In this document: positions 35,681 through 46,866 of the stretch, in pieces
Position numbering within the stretch: the first letter of the stretch is position 1
How the letters are laid out: each line of letters starts with the position of its first letter
Assembly: GCA_043228905.1 (NCBI GenBank)
Contig: JBHGNT010000018.1
Span: 10,664,001 to 10,728,000, forward strand
Direction of reading: 5' to 3'
DNA length: 64,000 nt
Source of the DNA: Azolla caroliniana
Taxonomy: Eukaryota > Polypodiophyta
The notes under the pieces: model-generated
Databases searched by the model: none
Told to the model about the DNA's origin: nothing
The model's input: only the letters and a program-made list of their open reading frames with translations
Translations under genes and position numbers: made by a program

Positions 35681-35892
35681 GTAACAGCAAAGGAGCTGAG
35701 ATGGGCCTTATGAGCAGACAAAAAGACCAAGAAGGTCAAGAAGCGTGGAACTGGACGGGTCGAGGAAAGCAGAACCGGACTGGACGAGGAGTGCGAGCTA
35801 GGTGAGAGGACGCCAGGTGGAGCCAGAGGAGACGACCGGTTACCACAAACACAAACACTGCAATCTAACCTTGAATTGAGCTTGAGGGGGAG

Positions 35893-36291
35893 TGTTGAGC
35901 GGACAAGATCAACCGGATCCGGATCAGCTGAATAAGCCAAAGCAAGATCGGAGTCTGGAATGAAGAATTGGATCGGTGTCCGGAACCAAGAGCCGGATCG
36001 GATTGTAACCGGTAGGCCATAAGAAGCCTACGAATCTAGCCTAGTATGTAGGCATATTTTTGGGAGTCAGTGTCAGTCGCTCCTATGAGCATTGAAGTAC
36101 TTATGTTAGTCCTTTATGGACTTGTATAAAAGTGCTCATTGAGCACATTGTATGTACAGAGTGTTATTATTTTGAATTGGTTTTATTGTTCTACTCTCTC
36201 TGTCTCTCTTGTGTATTCTTTGTTCATAAGCTTTCATTCTCTATTTTATTGTTGTAATGTGGCTGAACTGGTTTGTCTAGAAGCTTCCACA
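35893..36291 (+). repeat. B3 3' LTR (399 bases)
   Basis: Starts TGTTGAGCGG directly after the polypurine tract and ends GCTTCCACA. The TATA box TATAAAA is at 36125-36131, followed by GTGCTCATTGAGCAC. CT-rich leader sequence follows. The end matches the LTR remnants of B2 and B4. Confidence 0.88.
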
Positions 36292-36321
36292 AGATATTCT
36301 TTGCACTCATAAGAATGGGAA

Positions 36322-39125
36322 ATGACAACATCATATGCCGTTTTGAAGGAAGATGATGATGAAGGAGGTATAATTACCATGGAGCAAAAAGAGAATATGA
36401 TTTCAGAATTTCCTAACCTTTTTATTAGTGATTATTCTTATATTAGGGGTGTAGATGTCATCCAACATCACATAAATCTAAAGGATGGTACAATTCTAGT
36501 TGCACAAAAGTTGTGAAGGCTAGGACACGTGCAAAAGGAGGCCTTATTGAAGGAAGTCAAAGCTTTGTTGTGTGCACAATTCATTTATCCAGTGGAGGAT
36601 TTTGAATGGGTTTCACCCATTGTGGTGGTACCTAAAAAGAATGGAAAGTGGAGGGTTTTTATTGATTACAAACCTCTAAATGCGGCTACCAAGAGGGATC
36701 ACTTTCCTCTCCCTTTCCAAGATGAAATGTTAGATGAAATTGCAGGTCGTGAAATGTATTCTGTTTGTGATGACTATTCAGGTTATTTTCAAATTTGTAT
36801 TGCAGAAGAGGATCAAAAGAAGACGACATTCATCACTCCATGGGGATGGTTTGCCTATCGATGCATGCCTTTTGGACTCACAAATTTTGTTTTTACGTTT
36901 AATCGTCTTGTTATTCATGTATTCCAAGGCATTCTTTGGAATGTTTATTAGAGTCTTTATGGATGACTTTGCAATTTATAGTAGCAAGAAAGACCATTTG
37001 GAAAAAGTCTGCTTGGCATTCAAGGGATTGGAGGAATGCAAAATGCAACTCAACCTAGAGAAGTGTCACATAGGTGAAAAGGAGGTGATGATGGTTGGTC
37101 ATGTGGTGTCTCAAGAAGGAATCAAAGTTGATAGCTCTAAGATTGAAGCAATTCAAAAGATGACATCACCCACGAGTATCAAAGATTTGGAGGTCTCCAT
37201 TGCAAGAATTGCTAAATGGGCTCTACGATTGGCAGATCGTGATTTTGAAGTCAAATTGGAATCAACTATACATGTTGAGTTGGCGGATCTTCTCACCTTT
37301 AGAGAAAATTTCCATGAAGAAGACTTGGTAAAGCTATGAAATGCACTTCCTAAACCTGATATGGACAATGCATTCACCTTATTCTTTGATGGAGCGTTAT
37401 GCAAAGCCACAAATGTAGCCGTGGGTGGAATTATTCTCAAGGATCCTCAAGGAGAAAGTGTTAAAAGTGAAGGTATTACATTATGTGATGTGAAATCAAA
37501 TAATGAAGCGGAGTATGCTACTTTGTGTTATGGTCTTCGTCTATGTAAAGTTATGAAGATAAAAAGCTTCATTATTAAGGGGGATTCCTTATTGGTAATT
37601 AAACAAATTCAAGGCAATTGGAAATGTCAAACTGATGGGTTTAGAAATTTTTATAAAGAAGCAATGAGTCTACTAAGGTCTTTTGAAAAGATAGAGGTTA
37701 AGCATGTGGGGAAATTATACAATAAAGAAGCTAATACATTAGCTTAAGCCCAATTAGAGAAGATCAAGGAAGGGTTCGTTGGTGTTTTGGAGACATGCAA
37801 AGATGTAGACTCCCTAGAGGATGTACACAATTTTCTTAATAAAGGAGAGTTCCCAAATAATCTCAATGCTTTTCAAATAATGTGTTTGGTGACAAAGGCT
37901 TCACAATATCATTTGGTAGGTGAAGATTTGTACAACAAAGTGAAAGATGGAATTTTATGAAGAGTTCCTAACAAAAGCGAGTTCATAGAGATACTCTTTA
38001 AGATGCATGAAGAAGTTTGTGGTGGGCATTTAGCCCATGATATAATGATAAGAAAGATTTTATTAATTGGTTTTATATGGCCCACTATACACAGGGATGT
38101 GCATGATTGGTGTAGATCTTGTGATGCATGTCAAAAAGCGGGAAGAAGACATCTAGAAAGTGGTCCTTTACAACCTATTGTGGTGTTTGCTCCATTTGAG
38201 AAATGGGGAATTGATGCAGTAGGACCTCTTCCCAGAACTCAACATTGTGAAGAGTTTATTTTGGTGGCCATCGACTACATGACAAAGTGGGTAGAAGCTG
38301 TGGCAACTTCTTCGATTAAAGCCAAAGATGTAGCCCAATTTGTGTATAAGAATATTTGTACTAGATTTGGAGTTCCCATGGAGATTGTATCTGATCATGG
38401 ACCATGTTTTAGGAGTGACATGCTTGTGAGTCTATTAAACAAGTTGAAGATTAAGCATTGATATTCAATGCCTTATTACCCTCAAGCAAATGGTGTAGTG
38501 GAGAAAGTGAATGGACTTATAGTGAAGAATTTGACAAAGTTAGTGCAAGACAAAGTAAGAACATGGGATAGGTATTTGGATTATACTCTTTGGGCTTATC
38601 GTGTTTATTATAAATCCTCCATAGGTTTTACTCTTTTTTATTTGGTTTATGGTCAAGAAGCATTACTTCCTATCAAACTTGTGATTAAAAGTAATAGATT
38701 AATGGAGGCATCGCATCGCTTAAAAGGTAATGCTGTGATGAGTCGTTTAGCGAGCAACCATCTACTACAATATTCAAGAGAAGAAGTCGTGGAGCATTAC
38801 TTAAATCAAGCAATGAAGAGAAAGGAGGCGTATGACAAAAAACACAAGAGTAACCACATTGAAGAAGGATCATTGGTTCTTAGGTATGATAATAGATATG
38901 ATTATATTCAAGGACAAAAGCTTGATAATAAGTGGGAAGCACCATTTGTGGTTCACAAAAAGTATACCAACAGAAGTTACCAATTGAAAAATGTGGATGG
39001 AGCACTTCATCCGTATCGAGTCAATGGATGACGCCTTAAAAAGTATGTAACTAGGGGACCTACTTATATTCCTCAAGTTATTAATGATATTGTTGATACC
39101 GATGGATGGGGGCAAGAAGTGGACT
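36322..39125 (+). pseudogene. G3 pol remnant: RT, archaeal-type RNase H, integrase
   Basis: RT contains VVPKKNGKWRVFIDY and MPFGLTN, then a frameshift near 36945, then FMDDFAIYSS. After SIKDLE the frame jumps to SIARIAKWAL..., so the RT connection and classical RNase H core are deleted. The second RNase H (37361-37747) has LFFDGA, NNEAEY and KGDSLLV, but its last acidic position reads EANTLA, so D is N. Integrase has the zinc domain (HEEVCGGH, CDACQ) and the core residues in GIDAVGP, SDHGP and PQANGVVEKVNG. Stops include TGA at 36513-36516, near 37340 and near 38459. No chromodomain is seen. Confidence 0.85.
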
Positions 39126-39420
39126 TGTTTCCCCATACATTATTTTCTTAATAGTCCATATTGTATACCCATCTTTCTCTCTATTGACAAGGAGGAAGAT
39201 GGTGATAGTGATTGTCGATTTTATTTGTAGAGAATGTTCACGAGGTTTTTTCTAACGATTAGCAGGGGTTTTACTCACATCTTTCTTATGTTTTTCTTTT
39301 GTTTATATCTCTCTCATTGTCTATAGCCAAGAGATTGGTGAGAGAAACTTAGTTTGTTAAGTACTACCATTAGGTGCTTCGTCTTAAATGGCTTAGCCTT
39401 CAACAAGGGGGAGGGCTAAA
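39126..39420 (+). other. G3 3' untranslated internal region and polypurine tract
   Basis: About 300 bases between the integrase end and the LTR with no gene. The last 16 bases are the polypurine tract that primes plus-strand synthesis. Confidence 0.6.
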
Positions 39421-40442
39421 TGTGAAAGTGTTTTTAGAATTCAAGCTATTGAACTCTAAAAGAATATAAGGTATGGAGCATGCACATTTGGAGGACAAGA
39501 ACACAAACCAAGATCTTAAGGAGAAGTCAAACTAAAAGCAGGAGACGTGGAGAAAAGTAAAAAGAGAAGAAGCGGGCCACCTAAAAACAATATGGGTTAA
39601 AAATCTCATAAAGAGAGCTATCTGTAGCTTTTTAAATCTCAAAATTTTTAGCTTGGATGAGGGAGATATGACGATGAGAAGGTTGTTGTGTCATAGCCAA
39701 AAATAGGAGATGAAAAACTTTTATAAAGACCGTGAAAAAGAGAGGAAGTGGGAGGAAGAAGATTATAAGAAGTGAGATGGAGGAGGCTAAGGAGGGGGGC
39801 TAGATGCTAGAAGTGTTTTATTGTATTAGATCTCATTCTAATCAAGATTAGTGATTTATACATATGTTGCCTTTGTTTGTAGACTCTATGGACATTAAAA
39901 TCGTTGTTGAAGGTGAAGGATTTGAAGAGAATTGAGTTGTTTTGTAGAAGTTTATTAGCCACATTAATTACTTAATTACTCTTTCTATATTTATCGTCTC
40001 TCTAATTATTTTAGTATCGCATATCCTCATTGAAATCTTTCTCTTTTAGAGGCGTATGACTAGTGAAGATTTCGTGGCAATTGAAGTTACCTTCTCAAAG
40101 TAATTTCTGTTCGAAGACAAGCGGTTGTGTCTCAACTTTGGTAGAGAAAATCTCCCCAAATTATATTTGGGAGGTGACATCTATATTTCTAAATTATCAT
40201 TTCCTTTCTCTAATTGTTTGTAACCATCTTCTTTAAAGTTTCTTCTTGATTTATAAGTCATAAGCTATATATACGTTTATATGACCCTTAATCTCTTAAT
40301 CCCTCTTAATTTCTTGAGTCTCTCTCCCTAATTCATAGCCACCTTGGTCTCTATAATATATTATAATTCACAACTCTCTCTAATCGTTTTGGTCAATCCC
40401 TCATATTGTGTATGACTATCCTTTGTCTAATACACTCTATCA
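39421..40442 (+). repeat. G3 3' LTR (1,022 bases)
   Basis: Starts TGTGAAAGTG after the polypurine tract and ends CTCTATCA at the junction with C5. It is AT-rich. The length is inferred from the two junctions because the partner LTR is not in the window. Confidence 0.72.
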
Positions 40443-42124
40443 CTTTGCAAGATGGATGGCACTCTGATTATCGCAGTGGAGTCAGATTTCTTCTTGCCAA
40501 ATTCCCAGCTAACTCCTTCATCCATATGATTTCCTTGCCGGCTTCCATTGTGGCCATATACTCGGCTTCTGTGGTCAACAACGCCACGACCTTTTGCATC
40601 CTCGATTTCCACGAGATAGTTGCGCTTGCATACGTCATTACGTATCCGGACATGGATCGGCTAATATCCACATCAACCAACATGTCTGAATCAATATAAC
40701 CTTCCAATAGGGGTTTACCTAAGCCGATTCAAAGACACACATTCAAGGTGCCTTTAAGGTACCGATGTATCCACTTCACAGAAATCCAATGATCTTTTCC
40801 GGGATTGCTCATGAATTGGCTGACCACGCCGACTGCATATCCAATGTCCGGCTTGGTACATACCATCGTGTACATCAGGCTTCTGACTACTGAGGCATAA
40901 GGAACCTTATTCATCTCAGCCTTCTCTATTTTCGATTTCGGACATTGGTCTTTGCTTAGCTTGCAGTTCGTCGACAGTGTCGAGCTGACTAATTTCGCAC
41001 TTTCCATGCTGAATCTTTGGAGCACCTTTGTCACTTACTTTTCTTGTGACGACCATAATAACCTCTTTGTCTGATCCCGGACAATGTGCATCCCTAGGAT
41101 TTACCTTGCCGAACCCATATCCTTCATCGAGAATGACCTACTCAGGGCCTTCTTCAAGCTTCCGATTTTCTTTAGGTCTCATTTGATAATCAGCATGTCG
41201 TCCACATACAATAGGAGGATGAGAAAATCTCCTCCATCATATTTCTTGACAAAGACGCAATGATCCGCTTGTGTCTTGACGAAACCGTGATCCACCATGA
41301 AGGATTCAAATTTTCGGTACCATTGTCAAGGTGCCTGCTTTTCAGTCCATACAAGCTCTTTCTCAATCGACATAAAAGATTCTCTTTACCTTTTTCTTCG
41401 GATCCTTCTCGCTGTTGCATGTAAATCTCTTCCTCTGAATCTCCATGAAGGAAGGCAGTCTTGACGTCTAGTTGCTCGACTGCAAGGTCCATGCTGGCCG
41501 CTATGCTCAACCCTATTCGGATTGATGTCATCTTCATGACTGGGGCAAATATTTCGTCAAAATCAATACCCTTCTTCGGCTGAAAGTCTTTTACATAAAT
41601 TCGTGCTTTGTACCTAGGTGGATTCCCGCTTTCTCCCGGCTTCAATTTGTATACCCACTTATTCTGGAATGCCCTTTTCCCTTTCGGAAACTCGGTCAGT
41701 TTGTATGTGTGGTTCTCATGCAAGGAGTCCATCTCCTCTTGCATGGTACTCAACCACTTTCGGATGTTAGTATCTATCTTAGCTTCATCCAAGCCTTTTG
41801 GCTCCCCCTCATTAGTTAACAATACCTGTTCTTCATTCAGAAATCTCCAAGGGGGCCTTCTCTCTCTCAAGGGATATCTTCTACCTCCATTCGACATAGT
41901 CTATTCTTCTTCGAATTCTTCAACCGAGTCAAATTCGGTTCCTCATTCGGCCGGTTCCCCTTGTTCTTCAGTCGGTTCTCGATTTTTCCGAGTATTAAAT
42001 CAGCTAACTAGCTCGAATTAAATTTCGACCGAATTGACTTCTACTCTGAGGGTGATCAGTGCCTCAACCCAAAATGTCTTTGGTAACTTTGCATGTGCAA
42101 GCATACTTTGGACCCTCTCCATTA
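40443..42124 (-). pseudogene. C5: copia RT-RNase H remnant (C1 family)
   Basis: On the minus strand this aligns with C1 but is heavily mutated. RNase H reads IDSDMLVDVD and TTEAEYM (40468-40707), and the RT C-terminal part CTKPDIGYAVGVVSQ (40729-41034). The main RT (41190-41897) has KNKWVYKLKPGE, QLDVKTAFLHGD and a frameshift just before the YVDD site. Much of the acidic linker and integrase is deleted: at 42060-42124 only an integrase end (ERVQSMLAHAKLPKTFW) remains. It is cut on the left by G3 and on the right by C2. Confidence 0.85.
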
Positions 42125-42634
42125 TATTGGGAAATCGGTCTCTCCGGATGGGATCCAGTGATGAATTAAGAGGACCTGTTGAGAACAGGAAGAGAAGACA
42201 TATCTGTAAATATGTTTTGAGTAAGCCTATTGAGGCTATATTTGTAAATAGCACTAAGTTCATATAAGTATAAATATGACTTAGGGAAATCACTTTTTAT
42301 AGGTTGTTGTTGTTGTCATATTGTTGTACAGAGGGAGAGAGCGACAGAGAGAGAGAGAGAAAGAGGGAGATACTAAGCGATACTCTGTTGTAACCGTCGG
42401 TTGCCGAAGATACAGAGCTCGAGGTTGTTGCCTCCGAGGCTCTAATTGTACCTTTCCACTATAGTGATAGTTGGAGTCCGTGGGCTCCCGTGGTTTTTCC
42501 CATTTAGGGTTTTCCACGTAAACATCCTGTGTATTTCCTTTGTGTACTCTTCACTTCCCATTTCTGTGTTTCGTTCTCAGTGAAGTGTTCAAGAATTGTT
42601 TGTGGCCAAGCAATATTCCGCGCTATTCTTTTCA
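42125..42634 (+). repeat. C2 5' LTR (510 bases)
   Basis: Begins TATTGGGAAATCGG, apparently TG changed to TA, and ends CTTTTCA. It has a TATAAATATGAC segment near 42270 and a GA-rich run near 42340, both as in the C1 and C4 LTRs. U3 holds few CCGG units. Confidence 0.82.
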
Positions 42635-42637
42635 AAT

Positions 42638-42649
42638 TGGTATCAGAGC
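42638..42649 (+). other. C2 primer-binding site
   Basis: TGGTATCAGAGC, three bases after the LTR end, is fully complementary to the plant initiator tRNA(Met) 3' end. Confidence 0.9.
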
Positions 42650-42663
42650 GAACAACATAGGAA

Positions 42664-44509
42664 ATGGAAGAATCGTTTAGTGGCATGTTCAAGCTCACCG
42701 GCTCCAACTACTCAGTTTGGAAGTCGAAAATGAGGGATATGCTGGTGGTTAAAGATCTTTGGTTGCCAGTCTAGTTCGGGGACAAGAGACCGGATAAGAT
42801 CGATGCCGTAGTGTGGGAGGTGTGTGCACATGAAGACGAAGGCCTACATCCGGTGCTTCATCGACATGAGCATGTACAACAACTTCAATGAAGAGAGCAA
42901 GGGTCATGAACTTTGGGAGAAGATGGACATCATGTTCCAGAACAAGAATGTTGTTAATAGGGTTTCGGTATTCCAAAAGTTAGTGAGGCTCCGATACCAA
43001 GATGGTTCCAGTATGGCGGAGCACATGAATGCCTTCCAAGGACTGATCCACCGGGCAACCTTGTTCAAAGTACCTCATGCCGATGAGGTACTCGCATTAC
43101 TCCTGTTCGGTTCCCTCCCGGATAGTTGGGAGGTGCTAGTTGTTACGTTGTCCAACGCCTGACCGGAAGGAAAGTAGTTGTCCCTAACAAGGGTAAAATC
43201 AAGCTTGCTAGATGAAGAAGCTCGCCGGAAGGACCGGGAGTCCGGAACCGATCCGAAGGCCTTGGTCACGGAAGATGACCACAACCGGGGAAGAGGCCGG
43301 TATCGGAGTCCCCAAAACCGGGACAAGTCAGGGACGAGGTCGAACTCAAGGGGGAGGCCCAACTGCTTCTATTGCAGGAAGCCGGGACACTTCCAGAAGA
43401 ATTGTCGGCAGTTCTGGAAAGAGAAAGAAACCGACACCACCGATTCGAAGAAGAGTTCAGACCGAAACAGTTCGGATCGGAGAGGCCCGGATCAGAAAGG
43501 AACGTCGGCAATCAGGACAAGTGAAGAAGAACTGATGCTCATTACTAAAGAAAATGAGTTAAACCTTGTCGGCGATGAGACAACATGGGTTGTCGATTCC
43601 GGAGCGTCGTTCCACCTGACTCCGGACTGGAGATCCTTCTCATCCTACACAACCGGTGATCATGGTTGTGTCTGGATGGGGAATGAAGGTACATGCCGAA
43701 TTGTTGGCATAGGAGATGTGTTGTTGACGACACCAACCAGATGCAAGTTGTTGCTAAAGGATGTCCGACACATTCCGGAGGTTTGACTGAACCTGATATC
43801 AGTCGATCGGCTAGATGATGAAGGCTACATGGGTAGCATCCAGAACTGAGTTATGAAGTTCAACAAAGGGAGCCTAATAGTGGCTCGAGCCCGGAGGGTC
43901 AACACATTGTACTTGATGACTGCCCATATATGCCGGGAAGAAGTGAATGTAGCATCTGACACTACCGGTGAGCTGTGGCACAAAACATTGTGTCACATGA
44001 GTGAGAAGGGGATGAAGAGACTTGCCGAAGAAAATATCATTCCAGTGAAGGACGTGCAACTTGAGAAGTGCACCGATTGTTTTACTGGCAAGCAAAACCG
44101 AACCTCCTTCTGGTCAAGACCACCGATGAGATAGAACACACCACTGGAGCTAGTGCATACCAATGTGTGTCAAGTGGACACGAAGTCACATTCCGGATCG
44201 CAATACTTCGTGACGTTCATAGACGATCAGAGCCGGAAGCTGTGGGTCTCACCGTTGAAGACGAAGGATTAGGTGCTATCCGTCTTCAAGAAGCTCCACG
44301 TGAGAGTGGAAAGAGAAACTGGCCGGAAGCTGAAGGCAGTTCGAGTAGATAACGTAGGAGAATACCGGGGGCAGTTCGAGGAGTACTACCGGTCGAAGGG
44401 AATACGACTTGAATTCACCGTGCCGAAGACGCTGGAATTGAACGGGCTGGCCGAAAGGATGAACCGAACCATAATGGAGAGAGTCCGAAGCATGCTAGTA
44501 GATGCCAAG
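42664..44509 (+). pseudogene. C2 gag-protease-integrase remnant
   Basis: Gag begins at ATG 42664 (MEESFSGMFKLTGSNYSVW) and meets a TAG near 42772. Further pieces contain the zinc knuckle CFYCRKPGHFQKNC (about 43360), protease VVDSGASFHLTP (about 43590), GAG-pre-integrase (HKTLCHMSEKGMKRL) and integrase to MNRTIMERVRSML. Stops and frameshifts separate the blocks. The N-terminus differs from C1 and C4, so this is a separate subfamily. Confidence 0.85.
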
Positions 44510-44730
44510 TGACATGAACTGCACGCTCCCTATACGCAACGCTCGGCCACAAACCGAGCTTAGAATCATACACAGAAAACGGGAAATAAATGCACGACAC
44601 AAAGAAGAGAAGAGTACACAGGATGTTTACGTGGAAAACCCCAAACTAGGGAAAAAACCACGGCAGCCCACAGGCTGCAAACTATCACTATGTTAGAATG
44701 TACAACAGTGAGTTCACGGAGGCAACGACC

Positions 44731-44772
<42 letters not shown>

Positions 44773-45529
44773 TACACGGTTACGCGCTCTCTCTCTTCTT
44801 GCACCAACAAGAATAACAACTCAACACTCTAAAGTTTGCCCTAAGTCATATTTATACTAATATGACTTTTCGGCTATGTACAAACATAGCCACGATGGAC
44901 TCTCAGAAACATATTTATGAATATGTCTCTTCATCCGGAGAGCACTCCTCACCGGGTCTACACCATCCGGCTCTCCGTAGCCGGGTACTCCTCATCCGGT
45001 TCTCACCGGGTCTGCACCATCCGGCTCTCCGTAGCCGGGTACTCCTCATCCGGTTCTCACCGGGTCTGCACCATCCGGCTCTCCGTAGCCGGGTACTCCT
45101 CATCCGGTTCTCACCGGGTCTGCACCATCCGGCTCTCCGTAGCCGGGTACTCCTCATCCGGTTCTCACCGGGTCCGCACCATCCGGCTCTCCGTAGCCGG
45201 GTACTCCTCATCCGGTTCTCACCGGGTCCGCACCATCCGGCTCTCCGTAGCCGGGTACTCCTCATCCGGTTCTCACCAGGTCCGCACCATCCGGCTCTCC
45301 GTAGCCGGGTACTCCTCATCCGGTTCTCACCGGGTCCGCACCATCCGGCTCTCCATAGCCGGGTACTCCTCATCCGGTTCTCACCGGGTCTGCACCATCC
45401 GGCTCTCCGTAGCCGGGTACTCCTCATCTGGTTCTCACCGAGTCTGCACCATCCGGCTCTCTGTAGCCGGGTACTCCTCATCGGCACTGTTCTTCTCCCT
45501 TCCCATCCGGAGGGACCTGTCTCCCAACA
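44510..45529 (-). repeat. C3 3' LTR (1,020 bases)
   Basis: Plus-strand ends are TGACATGAAC and CTCCCAACA. A minus-strand TATA box (TATAAATA) is at 44849-44856 and a long (TC)n run lies at about 44736-44769. Nearly half of the LTR is the 54-base minisatellite listed separately. Confidence 0.85.
44950..45487 (-). repeat. Ten-copy 54-base minisatellite in C3 U3
   Basis: Ten head-to-tail copies of a 54-base unit, each with CACCATCCGGCTCTCCGTAG and TACTCCTCATCCGG. 54 is a multiple of three, so long open frames appear on both strands; these are not genes. The unit is related to the 55-base double unit in the C1 LTR. Confidence 0.95.
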
Positions 45530-46105
45530 AACTCCCCCTTCATTCCGGCATAGGGTGTCTTACTAGTCCGATCCTCTTTCGGCATGCATCCAACTTGTCG
45601 GGTATCAGCACTTTGGTTAGCATATCTGACCCGTTCTCGACCGTGTGGATTTTCGTCAGTGCGAACTCCTGGTCATCTACTCTTTCCCGGATCCAGTGAT
45701 ATCTTCGCTGGATATGCTTCGTCTGGGAATGGTAGGCCGCATTCTTAGCAAGATGGATGGCACTTTGACTGGTTCATCCTCTCGGCCAGTCCATTTAGTT
45801 CCGGCGTCTTCGGCACGGTAAATTTGAGCTGGATTCCCTTTGAGCGGCAGTACTCCTCGAACTGCCCCCGGTATTCTCCTCTGTTATCTGCTCGAACCGC
45901 CTTCAGCTTCTGGCCGGTTTCTCTTTCCACTCTCGCGTGGAGCTCTTTGAAGACGGATAGCACCTGATCCTTCGTCTTCAACGGTGTGGCCCACAACTTC
46001 CGGCTGTGGTCATCTATGAACGTCACGAAGTACTGCGCTCCGGCATGTGACTTCGTGTCTACTTGACACACATCCGTATGCACCAACTCCAGTGGTGCTT
46101 TACGT
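45530..46105 (-). pseudogene. C3 pol remnant: RNase H end fused to integrase
   Basis: From the left, the minus strand encodes the RNase H C-terminus, equivalent to C1 916-1147. At 45770/45771 it jumps to the integrase core, equivalent to C1 from about 3165. The deletion removes all of RT and the linker. The integrase piece has LVHTDVCQ, FIDDHSRKLW and NGLAERMN. The sequence stops at 46105, where the G2 LTR starts. Confidence 0.88.
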
Positions 46106-46789
46106 TGTTGCGTTGCTACGCGCGTGCGTGGAGAACAAGGCAGGACCACTGGGGTCTTGGACCGAGGAATAGGTGAGGAAGCGAAAGGAGAGAGAGAGAG
46201 ACACGCTCACACACGTATAGACAAAGAAGTGCGCAGGAACGTAGCCCAACAACACAAGAGACACAAGTTGAGCAGGAGATAGGGTAAAAGGGACGCGTAA
46301 ATAAATATATATATGCAGACGACTCGAACGGTTATAGCCGATCAGGTCGACGAGACGGGTGCCGACGCCTGATCACCCACGCACACAGGGGAGCAAGATG
46401 GAGATTTTGTCGTAAGCACACGGGCGTTCCACGGAGCAGAATCAACCTCTCGAGAACCTGCGCCAAGAAAGCTATGGAGAACGACAGAGGAGAAGAGCTC
46501 GGTCCCAGTCCGATAACACTTCGTCCCCTTTGGCGCGCGATACCTTCTCTCCCCGTCTCCCTCTCTTTTATAGCTCAAGAAGGGAGGCCGCCTTGCCCGT
46601 TTACATCACATTAATTCTCTGTCCTTTCGGACAGAGATACTCCTCCACTCTCCCTATAGAATATTGCTACTTAGGATCTGACCTTTGTGCCTACCTATCT
46701 ACTGTACCACAAGGGGCGTGCCCACGTGTAAGGGCCAGTTTACACACGCTATACACGGTTTGCGCATGGGGACGGTTTTCTTCACGACA
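46106..46789 (-). repeat. G2 3' LTR (684 bases)
   Basis: Plus-strand ends are TGTTGCGTTGC and CACGACA. A minus-strand TATA box (TATAAAA) lies at 46566-46572, in keeping with the coding direction. The polypurine tract on the minus strand (TTAGGTGGGGGTGG, 46791-46804) adjoins it. The partner LTR is not visible. Confidence 0.78.
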
Positions 46790-46866
46790 TCCACCCCCAC
46801 CTAACCGCGCATCCACCGGTATGTGCCAAAATTGGGTTCCTGCTTGGAGAAAACTGGTCCTTGCTT

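Larger units (their letters stand above)
33040..36291 (+). mobile_element. B3: 3' half of a B-family copia element
   Basis: It begins abruptly inside reverse transcriptase near 33040 and runs through RNase H, a C-terminal extension and a polypurine tract (CTTGAGGGGGAG, 35881-35892) to a 3' LTR ending at 36291. A DNA transposon interrupts it at 34021-35244. The base after the LTR starts gypsy element G3, so B3 inserted into G3 (AGATA at 36292-36296 would be the target duplication) or the two were joined by deletion. The 5' half is absent. Confidence 0.85.
36292..40442 (+). mobile_element. G3: Tat-like Ty3/gypsy element, 5'-truncated
   Basis: RT, a second archaeal-type RNase H and integrase are followed by a polypurine tract (ACAAGGGGGAGGGC, about 39403-39416) and a 3' LTR (39421-40442). 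A dual RNase H is known for plant Tat-lineage elements. The left side is cut by B3. The LTR's last base abuts copia C5, so G3 sits inside C5, and CTTTG (40443-40447) would be its target duplication. Confidence 0.85.
42125..44509 (+). mobile_element. C2: 5' half of a copia element (C1 family)
   Basis: A 5' LTR (42125-42634), PBS and gag to integrase on the plus strand. C2 lies inside C5: the C5 integrase is broken at 42124, with CATTA (42120-42124) as the probable target duplication. The right part is interrupted by the LTR of C3 at 44510, so RT, RNase H and the 3' LTR should lie beyond the window. Confidence 0.85.
44510..46105 (-). mobile_element. C3: 3' part of a copia element (C1 family)
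   Basis: A minus-strand copia with 3' LTR at 44510-45529, polypurine tract (AAGGGGGAGTTTG on the minus strand) and an internally deleted pol end. It is inserted into the integrase of C2 at 44509/44510; CCAAG (44505-44509) would be the target duplication. On the right it is broken by the LTR of G2. Confidence 0.85.

Noticed and set aside
44950-45487. CRISPR-like regular repeat array
   Set aside because: The repeats are directly contiguous without unique spacers, and the context is a plant LTR.
44862-45699. Long open frames on both strands encoding an 18-residue repeat protein
   Set aside because: They come from a 54-base minisatellite inside an LTR; a unit length divisible by three keeps all frames open.
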